A DNA stretch of 64,000 bases from Paludibacteraceae bacterium (GTDB lineage: Bacteria; Bacteroidota; Bacteroidia; Bacteroidales; Paludibacteraceae), in assembly GCA_017547145.1 (NCBI GenBank), contig JAFYQJ010000011.1, forward strand, positions 62,001 to 126,000. The letters are read 5' to 3'. The translations under genes and the position numbers were made by a program. The notes beneath the pieces were generated by a model, which saw only the letters and a list, made by a program, of their open reading frames with translations, had not been told where the DNA came from and made no database searches. Positions 29,060 through 36,519 of the stretch are shown piece after piece. Within the stretch, counting starts at the first letter, position 1, and each line of letters starts with the position of its first letter.

Positions 29060-30343
29060 ATGATATTAGCAATTGAAATGACAGCAATATTGACCAGTTT
29101 GGTCATATTCCTTTTGGTGATTATCCTTTTGGTGATTGTTTTGCTTATTGCCAAACGCTACCTAGTGGCTTCGGGCGATGTAAAAATCACTATGAATGGC
29201 GAAAAAGAGATTACGCTTCCTGCTGGAGGTTCGCTACTTAATTCTATGGCTAATGCAGGAGTTTTTCTTCCATCGGCTTGTGGTGGAAAAGGTTCTTGCG
29301 GACAATGCAAATGCCAAGTAGAAGAGGGCGGTGGCGAAATTCTTCCTACCGAAGCCGTACACTTCACTCGCAAGCAAGTGAAAGAAAATTGGCGTCTTGG
29401 CTGCCAAGTAAAGGTAAAAGGCGATATGAGCATTCGTGTTGACGAAAGCGTACTTGGCGTAAAAGAATGGGAATGCGAGGTTATTGGCAACCGCAACGTG
29501 GCTTCGTTCATCAAAGAATTCAAGGTGAAACTTCCTGCTGGCGAACACATGGACTTTATTCCTGGTTCGTATGCACAAATCAAGATCCCTGCTTTCGAAT
29601 TGAGCTACAACGATTTCGACCGCGATTTGATTGGCGAACTTTATGTGCCAACATGGGAAAAATTCGGCATGTTCGATCTCAAGTGTGTGAACACCGAGCC
29701 AACCATTCGTGCGTACTCTATGGCCAACTATCCTGACGAAGGCGATATTATTACACTTACAGTGCGTATTGCAACTCCTCCATTCAAACCAAAAGACCAA
29801 GGTCCTGGATTTATGGATGTGAACCCTGGTATCGCTTCTTCGTACATATTTAATTTGAAACCGGGAGATAAAGTAATTATGTCGGGTCCTTATGGCGACT
29901 TCCACCCAGAATTCGACTCCAAACGCGAAATGATTTGGGTTGGTGGTGGTGCCGGTATGGCTCCTTTGCGTGCACAAATTATGCACATGCTCAAAACGCT
30001 TCACACACGCGATCGTGAAATGCACTACTTCTACGGTGCTCGTGGTATCGACGAAGTGTTCTTCATGGAAGACTTCTTGGAATTGGAAAAAGAATATCCA
30101 AACTTCCACTTCCACTTGGCACTCGACTTCCCCGACCCAAAAGCCGACAAACTTGGCGTACGTTACTCTCCAGGCTTTATTGCAAATGTGCTTGGCGACA
30201 CTTACCTCAAGCAACACGAAGAACCAGAAGATATCGAATACTACTTGTGTGGACCTCCAATGATGGCAAAAACCGTTTTGGACCTTCTCCACAGTCTTGG
30301 TGTAGAAGACGATATGATTCGATTCGACAACTTCGGTGGATAA
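29060..30343 (+). CDS. nqrF: Na+-NQR subunit F, NADH dehydrogenase
   Basis: Entry point of electrons from NADH. 427 aa: N-terminal membrane helix (about 8-30), a plant-type [2Fe-2S] ferredoxin domain with C74, C80, C83 and C115, an FAD-binding domain with RAYSMANYP, and an NADH-binding domain with VGGGAGMAPLRAQIMHM and the C-terminal YYLCGPPMM. Last gene of the operon; a strong terminator follows 7 nt later. Confidence 0.97.
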   Translation: MILAIEMTAILTSLVIFLLVIILLVIVLLIAKRYLVASGDVKITMNGEKEITLPAGGSLLNSMANAGVFLPSACGGKGSCGQCKCQVEEGGGEILPTEAVHFTRKQVKENWRLGCQVKVKGDMSIRVDESVLGVKEWECEVIGNRNVASFIKEFKVKLPAGEHMDFIPGSYAQIKIPAFELSYNDFDRDLIGELYVPTWEKFGMFDLKCVNTEPTIRAYSMANYPDEGDIITLTVRIATPPFKPKDQGPGFMDVNPGIASSYIFNLKPGDKVIMSGPYGDFHPEFDSKREMIWVGGGAGMAPLRAQIMHMLKTLHTRDREMHYFYGARGIDEVFFMEDFLELEKEYPNFHFHLALDFPDPKADKLGVRYSPGFIANVLGDTYLKQHEEPEDIEYYLCGPPMMAKTVLDLLHSLGVEDDMIRFDNFGG

Positions 30344-30345
30344 AA

Positions 30346-30382
30346 CAAAAAACCTCGCTCCTTAAAAAAGCGAGGTTTTTTA
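30346..30382 (+). terminator. Terminator of the nqr operon
   Basis: AACCTCGCT (30351-30359) / AGCGAGGTT (30369-30377), perfect 9-bp stem with a 9-nt loop and a T-run to 30381. Confidence 0.9.
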
Positions 30383-30383
30383 T

Positions 30384-30391
30384 TATCTTTG
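30384..30391 (+). promoter_or_regulatory. -7 box for the candidate structured RNA
   Basis: TATCTTTG fits TAnnTTTG and sits at the base of the nqr terminator. Transcription would start around 30396-30399. The -33 region is inside the terminator and has no clear TTTG. Confidence 0.45.
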
Positions 30392-30395
30392 CGAC

Positions 30396-30581
30396 ACTAA
30401 AAAAATGAACTTTAGCGTTTATTCTCTTTCAGACAAAATCTAGCAAATTTTTATAACAAGAGAATGAGCCGCCAATGTTCACGCCTTGGCGTGAATTGTT
30501 ATGTGCTTATTTTCGTTAAGGGTTTTGCTAGAGCCTGTCTGGGATTATGAGTAACAAAGCGATTTGCGCTTTTTGTTGCTC
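30396..30581 (+). ncRNA. Candidate structured RNA, rod-like
   Basis: No convincing ORF. Nested complementary arms form a rod: CAGACA (30430-30435)/TGTCTG (30536-30541); a symmetrical 5/5 internal loop; TAGCAAA (30441-30447)/TTTGCTA (30524-30530); an asymmetric loop; ATAACAA (30453-30459)/TTGTTAT (30496-30502); and the terminal palindrome 30478-30495 (TTCACGCC/GGCGTGAA). A second hairpin follows, GAGTAACAAAGCG (30549-30561) pairing with 30567-30581 with a 2-nt bulge. A -7 box lies just upstream. A rod with interior loops recalls 6S RNA, but I cannot confirm the class. It could also be the leader of the HTH gene at 30,599. Confidence 0.5.
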
Positions 30582-30598
30582 TATAAACCAAAAAAGGT

Positions 30599-30820
30599 AT
30601 GCAAGAGCACGAAATTCATATCGGAAAAATTGTCCACCAAGAACTAAAAACACAAAGAAGAAGTGTGGCTTGGCTGGCAGAACAGTTGCATACCGATAGG
30701 AGTAATACCTATAAAATACTCAAACGACAATTTATTGATACAGAACTTTTGTTTCGCCTATGTTCTGTACTGAATGTCGATTTCTTTGCAATCATTTCCA
30801 CTTCCATTAGCAAAAACTAA
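30599..30820 (+). CDS. Small helix-turn-helix protein
   Basis: 73 aa. The central part HQELKTQRRSVAWLAEQLHTDRSNTYKILKRQ has the Xre/Cro-type turn: SVAWLAEQLHTDRSNTYKIL fits helix 2-turn-helix 3. Short proteins of this shape are common in Bacteroidota. Probably a DNA-binding regulator; its target is unknown. It follows the candidate structured RNA and is followed by overlapping palindromes that could be its operator or terminator. Confidence 0.7.
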   Translation: MQEHEIHIGKIVHQELKTQRRSVAWLAEQLHTDRSNTYKILKRQFIDTELLFRLCSVLNVDFFAIISTSISKN

Positions 30821-30821
30821 T

Positions 30822-30860
30822 TGGCATATATTGCCACAATTTGTGGTACCATTTGCCACA
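30822..30860. repeat. Overlapping palindromes after the HTH gene
   Basis: TGGCATATATTGCCA (30822-30836), CCACAATTTGTGG (30834-30846) and TGTGG...CCACA (30842-30860) overlap one another, so alternative hairpins or tandem protein-binding half sites are possible. No T-run follows. Confidence 0.55.
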
Positions 30861-31002
30861 CAATTACTAAATGAGACTCTTCATAATAAACTAATTTAGC
30901 ACAAAGTTCTTGTTAAAATTAAAAAAGGACCAACAAGGACTTTTTTTCTGGAGATTTTTTATGTTTTCTTTGCAAATAACTTTTAGAAAAAAGAATAAAA
31001 AT

Positions 31003-31167
31003 ATGGGATTAATTCCAGGACTTAGTTTTTCGCTAAAACGTGCAGTAGGCATAAGTGGATTAAAAACAAAAATTGCACGTAAAACAGGCATTCCAACCTC
31101 CAAGCAGGGTCTCGAACGCAAAATTGGTAATGCAATTCTTAAGGAAGTGATTGGGAAGAAAAAATAA
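31003..31167 (+). CDS. Small conserved hypothetical protein
   Basis: 54 aa from the ATG at 31003: begins MGLIPGLSFSLKRAVGIS and continues with a basic KIARKTGIPTSKQGLERKIG segment. I have seen proteins of this pattern in several bacteria but know no function. The frame is open further upstream, but that part looks non-coding, so the internal ATG is preferred. Positively charged (about a quarter Lys/Arg), possibly nucleic-acid binding. It lies 15 nt before the PD-(D/E)XK gene. Confidence 0.65.
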   Translation: MGLIPGLSFSLKRAVGISGLKTKIARKTGIPTSKQGLERKIGNAILKEVIGKKK

Positions 31168-31182
31168 CATGCAAAAATTTGT

Positions 31183-32430
31183 ATGATGGAAGAAGCACGA
31201 CAAAAAGAGTACACAAAAAAGGAAATAATAGATGATATTATTGCTTTTAACAACGATGTGGATGTGCAACGTCTAAAGGCAATTTATTACAATCAAACAC
31301 TACCCGAAATCTTTGCTGTAAGTCGTAGAGAACTCACGCACAGTTCTTTTTTGGCTTGGCTTTTTGCGACATCTTCCAATCATGGGTTAGGTAATGCCCC
31401 CTTAGTTCAATTGTTGGAATTATATGTGCTAAAAAGCAGAGAGCAAAAGAAAAAATGTATAACTGACAAAGTTTCAAATGCCATTATCACGCGTGATTTT
31501 CACATTTCGGAGTGTACATCTGTGACCGAAGAGGCTGTGGTTACAGCAAATGCAAGGGGACGTGCAGATATTGTCCTAACTAGTGAAATACACTTTCCAA
31601 ATCTATCGCTGAATAAATTGAAGATAGTAATTGAGAACAAAGTGTATTCAGACGAACATAGTAATCAAACACAGACATATTTCGATTATTACGAAAGCAT
31701 TAAGGGAAAGAAGGAAAAAGTCTTATACATTTATCTAACCTCACCTACAAGTATTACTGACGCAGATTGTCCTGAGTTTATACACATCACATATCAAGAT
31801 TTACTTGAACATGTTTTTGAACCGCTAAGAAGGCGAATAGATATAAGTCAGCGAACACAGTTTATTTTAAACGAGTACATTAGCAGTTTAAGCATTCCTG
31901 CAGATGTTATGGAAGATAAAAATGTAACACATATTCAAACCTCAATTTTAGCAATAGGCATGGAAGAAAAAGAATTATTACAAGCATTTTGGGACAAAAA
32001 TAAAACACTTATCATTGCAGCATTAACAGCCATTTCAAGCGATGATGATGATAACGAAGCTACAGGTGAAGCCCAAAAACTTCTTCAAAATCTTAGTCAA
32101 CGAGATTTCTCAAAGTACTCTATTAATGGCAGCGGTAAGTTCGGTAAGAATAGAATGGTACAAGCGGTTGTGAATAAGTATTTAGAAGAACACCAAGATA
32201 CAACTATCGCAGAATTGAAGCAAATATTTCCAGATAATTTGCAAGGCTCATTGGGTGTCATCCGAACAATGCAAGATACGATAAAGGATTATTCTAGGTA
32301 TTACGAGGCTGAACATCCGAAAACGAAGGAAAAGTTCTTTATTTGTAATCAGTGGGGAGGAAATACTATCAACTTTGTTGATCATGTGAATGCAGCGAAT
32401 CTTGGTATTCGCATTGAGAAATACAAATAA
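31183..32430 (+). CDS. PD-(D/E)XK nuclease superfamily protein
   Basis: 415 aa, no signal peptide. The nuclease core is GRADIVLT (D129) followed after a short strand by KIVIENKVYSDEHSNQTQ, giving D129, E151, K153; the trailing Q-T-Y-F-D-Y helix with the glutamine is typical of the PDDEXK_4-type group. The N-terminal RRELTHSSFLAWLF is also characteristic of that group. The C-terminal half (about 250-415) has no recognised domain. Biological role unknown; such proteins often lie in accessory or defence-rich regions. Probably co-transcribed with the small protein 15 nt upstream. Confidence 0.8.
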   Translation: MMEEARQKEYTKKEIIDDIIAFNNDVDVQRLKAIYYNQTLPEIFAVSRRELTHSSFLAWLFATSSNHGLGNAPLVQLLELYVLKSREQKKKCITDKVSNAIITRDFHISECTSVTEEAVVTANARGRADIVLTSEIHFPNLSLNKLKIVIENKVYSDEHSNQTQTYFDYYESIKGKKEKVLYIYLTSPTSITDADCPEFIHITYQDLLEHVFEPLRRRIDISQRTQFILNEYISSLSIPADVMEDKNVTHIQTSILAIGMEEKELLQAFWDKNKTLIIAALTAISSDDDDNEATGEAQKLLQNLSQRDFSKYSINGSGKFGKNRMVQAVVNKYLEEHQDTTIAELKQIFPDNLQGSLGVIRTMQDTIKDYSRYYEAEHPKTKEKFFICNQWGGNTINFVDHVNAANLGIRIEKYK

Positions 32431-32507
32431 AACATTATAAATAGGAGGAATCCGAAAATCCAGAAAAAGGTAGTCAAAATTTAATAAATATTTAATAAAT
32501 TTTAGTT

Positions 32508-32939
32508 ATGACCTATTTAGATCGACATAAACATAAGCCTTTAAGACAAGTACCTAAATTTTTAGGATCACAATTTTATTGTGGTCAAACCGTATGGTGG
32601 TTAGAAGAAGAATCTAAACTTTTTTGCCGTGGACAAATTGTAAAAATAGAAGGTACGGTGACAGAAGATGATAGTGAAATAAAATATCAAGTAGAGAAAC
32701 GTAACAAAGATGGAGAAGTTGCTTTTGTCAAAACTTTATTAGAAGAAAAACTTAGTGATTCTTTAGAAGAATGTTTAAAATCTTACAATTTGAAAAAATT
32801 TGAAATTGAATGTTTTTTTAATGCTTATAGTTCTATTAACGAAACTATTATTGCTGAAGACTTAAAACAAGCAATAGAAATTGCAAAGGAGGATCACCCT
32901 GAATGTCGTTCTTTTAGAGAGGCGGACCATTGGCAATAA
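32508..32939 (+). CDS. Hypothetical protein
   Basis: 143 aa, cytoplasmic by sequence. The N-terminal third may be a small beta-barrel (FYCGQTVWWLEEESKLFCRGQIVKI), the C-terminal part mixed (FEIECFFNAYSSINETI, EDLKQAIEIAKEDHPECRSF). No family recognised. It lies in the AT-rich accessory stretch, 77 nt after the nuclease gene, so it may be a separate unit. Confidence 0.6.
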   Translation: MTYLDRHKHKPLRQVPKFLGSQFYCGQTVWWLEEESKLFCRGQIVKIEGTVTEDDSEIKYQVEKRNKDGEVAFVKTLLEEKLSDSLEECLKSYNLKKFEIECFFNAYSSINETIIAEDLKQAIEIAKEDHPECRSFREADHWQ

Positions 32940-33014
32940 AAAATTCAATAAATAATTAATAAATAATGGTAATTATATATCATCTTACAGTAAAAAATAG
33001 ACTTTTTAATAGTT

Positions 33015-33416
33015 ATGAATACATTAAGAGAACATAATGTTTTTTCCTTAAATGATGAGCATAAAATACTCACAGAAATGTCTCAAGTTGGGACATTTAA
33101 TAAATATACCATAACAGTGTGGACAAATGACTCTGAAAATATACCTCACTTTCATATAGTAGATAGTTCTACTCACGGAAATAAATTCCATACTTGCATT
33201 AAGATTGAAAAAGCTGAATATTTTCATCATTCCGGAAAAGAAGATGTATTAAACCATAAAGAAAGTAAAGAATTGATGAAGTTTTTGAATAGTAATGATA
33301 AATGGGGAGAACAGAATTGGGTAGTGTTATTGAAAGAATGGGAAAGAAATAATTCAAACATATCAATTGATATAAAGCAACCTATACCTGATTATACTAA
33401 TATAAGTAATCAATAA
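33015..33416 (+). CDS. Conserved hypothetical protein
   Basis: 133 aa with no signal peptide. Contains YTITVWTNDSENIPHFHIVD and CIKIEKAEYFHHSGKEDVLN, a pattern I associate with a small family widespread in gut Bacteroidota and Firmicutes; several histidines (HFH, FHH) could bind metal. Function unknown. 75 nt after the preceding hypothetical gene. Confidence 0.6.
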   Translation: MNTLREHNVFSLNDEHKILTEMSQVGTFNKYTITVWTNDSENIPHFHIVDSSTHGNKFHTCIKIEKAEYFHHSGKEDVLNHKESKELMKFLNSNDKWGEQNWVVLLKEWERNNSNISIDIKQPIPDYTNISNQ

Positions 33417-33461
33417 TGTTACTGTAAAGTAATATATAAAGGCTCACAAAAAACAGCAAAA

Positions 33462-33644
33462 TTGCTTCATTATGGCGATGATTTTGTTTATAAATATCAA
33501 AAAGTGGAAAACGAAACTGTTAGTGAGTTTGCTGACCGCAATAAAACAAGATGTAAAAACACTTTTGAATTTGTAATAATTAAGGGCAAGCGGGATTGGT
33601 TTCCCGCTTGTCTGCAAATAAGGAGAAATCTTCGAAAATCCTAA
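33462..33644 (+). CDS. Short ORF or gene fragment
   Basis: 60 codons from a TTG; the frame stays open upstream to 33417 without an ATG. It reads LLHYGDDFVYKYQKVEN and later FEFVIIKGKRDWFPACL. It is crossed near its end by a strong GC-rich hairpin (33585-33612). Absence of a proper start suggests a gene remnant. Low support as a functional gene. Confidence 0.25.
   Translation: MLHYGDDFVYKYQKVENETVSEFADRNKTRCKNTFEFVIIKGKRDWFPACLQIRRNLRKS
33585..33612. repeat. GC-rich perfect hairpin
   Basis: GGCAAGCGGGA (33585-33595) / TCCCGCTTGTC (33602-33612): 11 bp with one G-U pair and a 6-nt loop. No T-run follows. It stands out in AT-rich surroundings and may be a terminator or a dispersed repeat. Confidence 0.6.
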
Positions 33645-33715
33645 AGAGAGTAGGAATTTTATTATTTATTTAATTTTTAAAAACAGCGCAATGTATAGGT
33701 GAATTGTATAAAATT

Positions 33716-33856
33716 ATGGGTTTATTAAGTTTTGCGGAAGATTTTTTATTAGCAGGAGCTAATTCAAAATCCGGCTATCGAAATGAGATTGCTAGACAAA
33801 AGTCTAAACTTATCGATGCACAAAATCGTGGCGATAAAGAGGCTGTTGTTAAATAG
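33716..33856 (+). CDS. Short ORF, 46 aa
   Basis: Starts MGLLSFAEDFLLAGANSKSG and continues YRNEIARQKSKLIDAQNRGD. Amphipathic helical, ordinary composition, proper ATG and stop. The next frame stays open after its stop and reads GKHNNLRHTNY...KVTRTITRKK to 34,022, so the two pieces may once have been one protein split by a frameshift. No family recognised. Confidence 0.35.
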   Translation: MGLLSFAEDFLLAGANSKSGYRNEIARQKSKLIDAQNRGDKEAVVK

Positions 33857-33944
33857 AGCAACTGAAAGCTCGCTTGGCTTCGGCTATAAATCCGTAAATT
33901 TTAGTAAAACTATTAAAGGGAAACACAACAACCTACGTCACACG

Positions 33945-33974
33945 AACTACCCGTGCACGCATACACGGGTAGTT
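33945..33974. repeat. Perfect 11-bp inverted repeat
   Basis: AACTACCCGTG (33945-33955) / CACGGGTAGTT (33964-33974), loop of 8 nt. No T-run. It lies within the possible remnant ORF before the intergenic stretch 34,023-34,332. Confidence 0.6.
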
Positions 33975-34091
33975 GCAAATGGTACAACCAAAGTGACAAG
34001 AACCATCACTCGTAAGAAATAATATAGCACCCATCTATTGAATAAAATATTGAAGTTTCAAGACATTAAGTGATGTCATAGAGAAATATTC

Positions 34092-34214
34092 TCAATTGTA
34101 CAACATGAAATAATCATACTTCCAGAAGATATAGAAGCTTTCTCCTGTTGTCCTTGCTATGCCTCTATGTACTCTCAGTTTGCTCTTAATGTCAGAAAAC
34201 AACCCTTCAATGAA
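34092..34214 (-). pseudogene. C-terminal fragment of a transposase
   Basis: The minus strand reads FIEGLFSDIKSKLRVHRGI then ARTTGESFYIFWKYDYFM and a TGA at 34092. The IEGLFSDIK...HRG pattern, with its glutamate, resembles the last catalytic segment of DDE transposases found in Bacteroidota. Only about 40 codons remain; upstream it runs into a 21-bp palindrome. No insertion-sequence ends were found. An eroded remnant is likely. Confidence 0.5.
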
Positions 34215-34258
34215 GAAACCCCCTAAAGTTTGGATAAAAACTTTAGGGGGTTTCTTCA
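34211..34258. repeat. Perfect 21-bp palindrome with CCCCCTAAAGTTT core
   Basis: Arms 34211-34231 and 34238-34258 are perfect reverse complements with a 6-nt loop. No T-run follows on either strand. It abuts the transposase remnant, so a mobile palindromic element or insertion-sequence derived end is as likely as a terminator. Confidence 0.7.
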
Positions 34259-34332
34259 AAATAGTAAAGTTGATTTTTTATATGTGGTCTTCATTTAACT
34301 AATGTTTTTTATCGAATAGAGAAAAAGTTTTA

Positions 34333-34340
34333 TAACTTTG
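34333..34340 (+). promoter_or_regulatory. -7 box of the pyr operon
   Basis: TAACTTTG fits TAnnTTTG; the -33 region is only T-rich. Transcription from here would give a leader of about 160 nt before pyrC that contains a leader ORF and a terminator. Confidence 0.5.
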
Positions 34341-34365
34341 TACAAAATAGTAAGAATTACTAGAA

Positions 34366-34473
34366 ATGAATATGCTTTTTTGCAATAGCAATTGTTTTTC
34401 TGATATGTCGGATAACTTTCAACATTTCATTTTTAATGATTTTTTATATTCTTTTCATATGTTTTATTTTTAG
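34366..34473 (+). CDS. Putative pyr leader peptide, 35 aa
   Basis: ATG at 34366, 35 codons, TAG at 34471-34473 directly before the terminator stem at 34474. Nine of 35 residues are phenylalanine and two tyrosine; the template is full of T-runs that would slow RNA polymerase at low UTP. This arrangement is like the E. coli pyrBI leader, where a ribosome close behind a paused polymerase blocks the terminator. No Shine-Dalgarno, as usual in Bacteroidota. Coding status is inferred from position. Confidence 0.5.
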   Translation: MNMLFCNSNCFSDMSDNFQHFIFNDFLYSFHMFYF

Positions 34474-34500
34474 GGCGACTCTTTTGTCGCCTATTTTTTT
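34474..34500 (+). terminator. Attenuator terminator upstream of pyrC
   Basis: GGCGAC (34474-34479) / GTCGCC (34486-34491), loop TCTTTT, then TATTTTTTT. It ends 8 nt before the pyrC ATG, so polymerase must read through it to transcribe the operon. No other gene precedes it on this strand within about 480 bp, so it is not the terminator of an upstream gene. Confidence 0.75.
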
Positions 34501-34508
34501 AGGAAGAA

Positions 34509-35774
34509 ATGAAGAAATTTCTCATAAAAAACGGAACACTTGTTGGTAATGGATACCACTGCAAAAGCGACATACTTATAGAGAACAATCGTATTGCAGC
34601 CATTGCCGAAAATATAGATTGCGATACAGATACAGAAACATTTGATGCTACCGACTGCATTGTAACTTATGGACTTGCCGATGTGCATGTACACTTGCGT
34701 GAGCCGGGATTTTCTGCTAAAGAAACTATAGAAACAGGAACAAAAGCAGCTGCTCACGGAGGGTTTACAACCGTTTGCTCTATGCCAAACCTGATACCTG
34801 CACCCGATGCAATAGAAACGCTTGCCCAAGAAGAAAAACTTATCGAAAAACAAGCTGTGATAGAGGTTTTACCATTTGCTACTATTAGCAAAGAGCGTAA
34901 AGGACACTGCGTAGTTGAGATAGAAACTTTACACACACGTGTAGCAGGTTTTTCCGACGACGGAAACGGAATACAAAATGCAGAGATAATGCAAAAGGCT
35001 ATGCAAAAAGTAGCTGCTGTTGACAGCATTATAGCTGCACACTGCGAAGAAAATTCGCTACTAAACAACGGCTACATACACAAAGGAGAATATGCCGAGA
35101 AACATCATCATCGTGGCATCTGTTCCGAAAGTGAATACCTACAAATAGAGCGAGACATAGAAATGGCTTTAGAGCAAAATTGCAGATATCACGTTTGCCA
35201 CATATCTACAGCCGAAAGTGTTGACATTATTCGCAAAACTAAAAACATTTCAAACAAAATATCTTGCGAAACGGCTCCACACTATCTTACCCTTTGCGAC
35301 GATGATTTGCAAGAAGATGGACGATTTAAAATGAATCCGCCACTACGCTCTAAAAACGATAAAAAAGCCCTTATAGAAGGTATAAAAGATGGTACAATAG
35401 AAGTGATAGCTACCGACCACGCTCCACACACACAGCAAGAAAAATCGCTTGGACTTAAAGGAAGTGCTATGGGCATTGTAGGGCTAGAAACCGCTTTTGC
35501 CGTTTGCTACACTAAACTTGTGCGTACAGGCATTATAGACATAAAAAAACTTATTGAACTAATGTGCGATAATCCTCGAAGGATTTTTCGTTTAGGAGGT
35601 TCTCTACAAGTTGGGCAACGAGCAGACATTGCTGTTTTCGACATAAAAAATCCATACCTTGTCGATAGCAAAACATTCCTTTCGAAAGGGAAAGCTACTC
35701 CTTTCGAAAATTGGGAAGTATATGGAAAATGTCTTTTGACCATTTACAATGGTAAAGTAGTTTGGAAAGAATAA
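34509..35774 (+). CDS. pyrC: Dihydroorotase
   Basis: Cyclises carbamoyl-aspartate to dihydroorotate. 421 aa, type I amidohydrolase. Metal motif DVHVHLREPG (about 58-67), then GFTTVCSMPN, HCEEN, HICHxS-like HVCHISTAESVD and ATDHAPHTQQEK with the catalytic aspartate; the expected binuclear site is complete. First gene of pyrC-K-D-F-E-B; 10 nt before pyrK. Confidence 0.95.
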   Translation: MKKFLIKNGTLVGNGYHCKSDILIENNRIAAIAENIDCDTDTETFDATDCIVTYGLADVHVHLREPGFSAKETIETGTKAAAHGGFTTVCSMPNLIPAPDAIETLAQEEKLIEKQAVIEVLPFATISKERKGHCVVEIETLHTRVAGFSDDGNGIQNAEIMQKAMQKVAAVDSIIAAHCEENSLLNNGYIHKGEYAEKHHHRGICSESEYLQIERDIEMALEQNCRYHVCHISTAESVDIIRKTKNISNKISCETAPHYLTLCDDDLQEDGRFKMNPPLRSKNDKKALIEGIKDGTIEVIATDHAPHTQQEKSLGLKGSAMGIVGLETAFAVCYTKLVRTGIIDIKKLIELMCDNPRRIFRLGGSLQVGQRADIAVFDIKNPYLVDSKTFLSKGKATPFENWEVYGKCLLTIYNGKVVWKE

Positions 35775-35784
35775 TTATAACAAC

Positions 35785-36519
35785 ATGGAAAAAACACTTT
35801 TTAAAATCACTAGCAACAAACCTTTGACAAAACATGTTTACGAAATGTGTTTAAGCGGTGATACTTCGGCAATAAAGCATGCTGGACAATTTATAAATAT
35901 TGCTATTGACGGATTGTATCTTCGTCGCCCCATTTCAATTTGCGATTATTCTGAAAATTTTCTGAAAATTATTTATAAAGTTGTTGGTAAAGGGACCGAA
36001 CAAATGGCAGCGATGCTTCCCAACACCACTCTCGATATACTTGTAGGATTAGGCAATGGTTTTTCTATAAACAACTGCCACAAACCTCTACTTGTTGGCG
36101 GAGGAGTTGGAGTCCCACCTATGTATAATCTTGCAAAAAAACTTCTAGCACAAGGCAAACAAGTTTCTGTTGTGCTTGGTTTCAATACACAAGAAGAGAT
36201 CTTTTACTACAATGAATTTGTAAATCTTGGTGCAAATGTATATATTGCAACTGTAGATGGATCCGTGGGCACCAAAGGGTTTGTAACAAATGCTATCGAA
36301 ACCAACAATATCGATTCCGACTATTTTTACGCATGCGGACCATTATCAATGCTACGAGCTTTGTACGATAAACTTACAATTGACGGAGAAATGAGTTTTG
36401 AAGAACGTATGGGATGTGGATTTGGTATTTGCATGGGTTGTAGTTGCAAAACAAAACATGGAAATAAACGCATTTGTAAAGAAGGACCTGTACTTAAAAA
36501 AGAGGAAATTATATGGTAA
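35785..36519 (+). CDS. pyrK: Dihydroorotate dehydrogenase electron-transfer subunit
   Basis: 244 aa FAD/[2Fe-2S] protein that passes electrons from PyrD (class 1B) to NAD+. FAD motif LRRPISICDY, NAD-binding GGGVGVPPMYNLAKKL, and the C-terminal cysteine cluster MGCGFGICMGCSCKTK...KRICKEGP. It ends by overlapping pyrD by 7 nt, indicating coupled translation and a PyrD/PyrK complex. Confidence 0.95.
   Translation: MEKTLFKITSNKPLTKHVYEMCLSGDTSAIKHAGQFINIAIDGLYLRRPISICDYSENFLKIIYKVVGKGTEQMAAMLPNTTLDILVGLGNGFSINNCHKPLLVGGGVGVPPMYNLAKKLLAQGKQVSVVLGFNTQEEIFYYNEFVNLGANVYIATVDGSVGTKGFVTNAIETNNIDSDYFYACGPLSMLRALYDKLTIDGEMSFEERMGCGFGICMGCSCKTKHGNKRICKEGPVLKKEEIIW

Noticed and set aside
29234-30292. 352-codon minus-strand ORF opposite nqrF
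   Set aside because: Shadow of nqrF: rich in Phe, His and Val as expected from the complement of Glu/Lys/Asn codons, with no motif. The sense strand is certain.
33783-34022. 79-codon ORF overlapping the 46-aa ORF
   Set aside because: Its first third is a shadow of the 46-aa frame and it has no start of its own after that; treated only as a possible frameshifted tail.
34212-34299. Short ORF MKKPPKVWIKTLGGFF across the palindrome
   Set aside because: It is just translation through the 21-bp palindrome; such ORFs are an artefact of the repeat.
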